A DNA stretch of 64,000 bases from Nitrospirae bacterium YQR-1 (GTDB taxonomy: Bacteria > Nitrospirota > Thermodesulfovibrionia > Thermodesulfovibrionales > Magnetobacteriaceae): positions 62,001-126,000 of the forward strand of contig JAMOBJ010000004.1 in NCBI GenBank assembly GCA_039908095.1, written 5' to 3'. Made by a program: the position numbers and the translations under genes. The notes below the pieces were generated by a model that did no database searches, had not been told where the DNA came from, and saw only the letters and a list, made by a program, of their open reading frames with translations. Positions 62,388 to 64,000 of the stretch are shown here, piece after piece (the first letter of the stretch is position 1; the number at the start of each line of letters is the position of its first letter).

Positions 62388-63598
62388 TGTATGCCATGTG
62401 GTCTCCATGCAGGAGATATGACACCTGGGCCGTTTTCTCCCATCAGCGCATAAAGGGCCCAGCCCACGGTGGAACGCCCATATCTGTCATTTATGCTGTC
62501 CACTGCACTAAGTAAAGCCCGTCTTTTATTAATCTCCTCAAACAGTGAAAGCTGCCCTCCGTCCTCTGTAAGCCCCGAGAGGGTCACGCCAAGAAGACGT
62601 ACGGGCTCTTTAAGCCGCTGCCCCTTTACTATCTCCAGGGCTGTTGAAAATATTCCGTGAGTGTCGTTTGTAGGTAGTCCCAGTTTTTTTTGTCTTGTGC
62701 AAGTCTCAAAACTCTTATACCTTATGGTTAGGGTAATGATGCTCCCTGCATACTTGTGTTTTCTTGCCCGTCTCCCCACCATCTCGGAAAGTCTTAGCAG
62801 ATGTGTCTCGATGTCAGTCATTTTCCAGACGTCTTTGGGAAGGGTCATGCTGTGCCCTATGGATTTAACTGTCTCAGAGTCGTAGAGCCCCTGTGCTGAG
62901 ACCGGAGAGTCATCCAGGCCCTGCCCCATGGCCTTAAGGCGCAGCCCTGTAACACCAAACAGACTCCTCAGCATTGACAATGAGGCACGCCCCAGCTCTC
63001 CGCATGTGTTTATCCCTGTTGATCTTAATTTTTCCGCCGTATGCCGGCCTATACCCCAGAGTTCCTGCGTGGGAAGCTCTGAGAGCACCGCCGCCGCTTC
63101 CTCTTTATTTAATATTTTGAGTCCGTCCGGTTTTGATAAATCTGAAGCAAGTTTTGCCATCAGCTTGTTGTAACTTATCCCTATTGTTGCATTTATCCCA
63201 AAAATCCGTTTGATTTCTGATTTTATCTCCCTGCCTATCCTCAGTGCTCCACCAAAAAGATGCTCAGTACCGGTTATATCCAAAAATGCCTCATCCACTG
63301 AATAAACCTCCACATCGGGGGTGTACTTCATATAGATTTTAGCAAGCCCGGCACAAGTGTGAGTGTATTTTCTGCTATTGCCCACAACAAGGATAATTTC
63401 GGGGCAGGCTTTCCTGGCCTCATAGATATTCATGCCGGTCTTAACCCCGCGCGCTCTGGCTTCATACGAGGCTGTGCTTATTATTGTTCTCTTCCCTGAG
63501 CCGATAACCCCTATAGGTTTGCCGCAGAGGTGCGGATTGGACTTCTGTTCGATTGATGCAAAATAGGCATCCATATCTATAAGCATTATAGTGCTCAA
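62375..63598 (-). CDS. dinB: DNA polymerase IV (Y-family translesion polymerase)
   Basis: 407 residues. Catalytic motifs MLIDMDAYFASIE and VYSVDEAFLDIT are intact; ELWGIGRHTAEKLRSTGINT is the HhH/thumb region, with a little-finger domain after it. The TTG at 63598 follows GAGAGG by 8 bases and overlaps the previous stop (TTGA), so it is the likely start; an ATG at 63586 is the alternative. The last codons and TAG are supplied by a repeat element. It follows lexA and a small gene in an SOS-type operon. Confidence 0.93.
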   Translation of the reverse strand: MSTIMLIDMDAYFASIEQKSNPHLCGKPIGVIGSGKRTIISTASYEARARGVKTGMNIYEARKACPEIILVVGNSRKYTHTCAGLAKIYMKYTPDVEVYSVDEAFLDITGTEHLFGGALRIGREIKSEIKRIFGINATIGISYNKLMAKLASDLSKPDGLKILNKEEAAAVLSELPTQELWGIGRHTAEKLRSTGINTCGELGRASLSMLRSLFGVTGLRLKAMGQGLDDSPVSAQGLYDSETVKSIGHSMTLPKDVWKMTDIETHLLRLSEMVGRRARKHKYAGSIITLTIRYKSFETCTRQKKLGLPTNDTHGIFSTALEIVKGQRLKEPVRLLGVTLSGLTEDGGQLSLFEEINKRRALLSAVDSINDRYGRSTVGWALYALMGENGPGVISPAWRPHGIHNTK

Positions 63599-63837
63599 GC
63601 CTCAAGCCTCTCTAAAACCCACACTATTGACAAGCTGTTGAAACTTATCTCATACACGGCGCTTCCGTCGGTTACAGAGAAATGATAAACCCGTGCCTCT
63701 CCCTCTCTGTCCTGCCAAAAGTACGTTATCTCTTTTATAACGACTGTGCGGTTTGACCACTTGAACTTTAATGGTTTAAGTTTCGTATCGCTGCCAAAGG
63801 AGGCAAGTACAGTGATGCGCTCTCCTATTTGCTCCAT
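63595..63837 (-). CDS. Small hypothetical protein between lexA and dinB
   Basis: 80 residues, beta-rich and mostly hydrophilic: ITVLASFGSDTKLKPLKFKW, VVIKEITYFWQDREGEARVY. No recognised family. It begins 4 bases after the lexA stop and overlaps dinB by 4 bases, so it belongs to the same SOS-regulated transcript. It might be an accessory factor of the polymerase (inference). Confidence 0.65.
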   Translation of the reverse strand: MEQIGERITVLASFGSDTKLKPLKFKWSNRTVVIKEITYFWQDREGEARVYHFSVTDGSAVYEISFNSLSIVWVLERLEA

Positions 63838-63841
63838 TATA

Positions 63842-64000
63842 TTAAAGTCTCCTCAGTACACCGGCCACTTTGCCGATTATCAGCACATCTGCAGCATCTA
63901 CGACAATGGCCGCCATGTTTTTATTTTCCGGCACTAACCGGACGGTTGTGTCCTCCCTGTATATTCTCTTAACTGTAGCCTCATCCCCTATCAAAGCTAT
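63842..64000 (-). CDS. lexA: LexA repressor, C-terminal part (continues beyond window)
   Basis: Only the last 52 codons are in the window. They include the catalytic Lys in DEATVKRIYRE and the end of the S24 peptidase fold, VRLVPENKNMAAIVVDAADV then LIIGKVAGVLRRL-stop. This is the self-cleavage domain of LexA, but a related UmuD/phage-repressor protein cannot be fully excluded without the N-terminus. Its position in front of dinB supports LexA. Confidence 0.85.
   Translation of the reverse strand: MALIGDEATVKRIYREDTTVRLVPENKNMAAIVVDAADVLIIGKVAGVLRRL

Overview
No rRNA gene is present, so the host has to be inferred. Low-to-mid GC, a Nitrospirota/Deltaproteobacteria-like gene set (acyl-CoA dehydratase activase-type protein, Liv transporter, c-di-GMP and O2-sensing proteins, two-CW cysteine-domain proteins, FliW, a partial pseudaminic-acid set) and intergenic space crowded with short palindromic repeats suggest a motile, anaerobic or microaerophilic diderm. 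Nitrospirota (Thermodesulfovibrionia-like) is my best guess.

Layout. 1-7.3 kb: 3' part of a BadF/HgdB-type fusion protein, then a cca-DUF401-peptide-binding-lipoprotein operon. 7.3-15 kb: panD, a cold-shock gene, two tandem paralogous GT-C-like membrane proteins, a Wza-like export lipoprotein and an orphan molybdopterin oxidoreductase. 15-18.4 kb: a cluster headed by a good sigma-54 promoter (four-EF-hand protein, calcium-site protein, FliW, SprA-related putative metalloprotease). 18.6-21.5 kb: an ODP-type di-iron MBL protein overlapping a GGDEF-EAL gene. 22-26.4 kb (minus): complete livKHMGF. 26.6-33 kb: small CcoN-like protein, MBL hydrolase, nth, birA, coaX, usp, geranylgeranyl-reductase-type flavoprotein, TonB. 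33-40 kb: GT39-like protein, DUF2283, a tRNA 3' fragment, a GMC dehydrogenase with its Tat small subunit, and an outer-membrane porin. 41-45 kb (minus): pseB, pseC and a pseF-pseG fusion. 45-50.7 kb: hicBA, an 11-residue-repeat membrane protein, carB, a zinc-ribbon protein. 50.9-54 kb: two paralogous receiver-like/two-CW proteins, one fused to a restriction-type nuclease domain, and a DUF4412 protein. 54-57 kb: a large membrane protein and PduL. 57.7-62.1 kb (minus): a vWA-PP2C-kinase triad resembling TerY-P modules, next to two cNMP-fold proteins. 62.4-64 kb (minus): lexA-hypothetical-dinB.

Several loci are signalling modules: O2 to c-di-GMP (ODP/GGDEF-EAL), a protein phosphorylation triad, and receiver-like two-CW proteins. 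Others build the cell surface: Wza-like export, GT-C enzymes, pseudaminate genes, FliW and SprA-type proteins.

Intergenic regions hold at least five families of short repeats. The most abundant has terminal inverted repeats close to TAATACCAAGTTGCAGTCA, is about 100-147 bp when complete, and occurs about twelve times whole or in part. One copy supplies the stop codon of dinB and another borders a truncated gene. The strongest candidates for something undescribed are the nuclease/receiver-like/two-CW fusion with its nuclease-free paralog, the cNMP-fold-linked phosphorylation triad, and the MITE-like repeat family.
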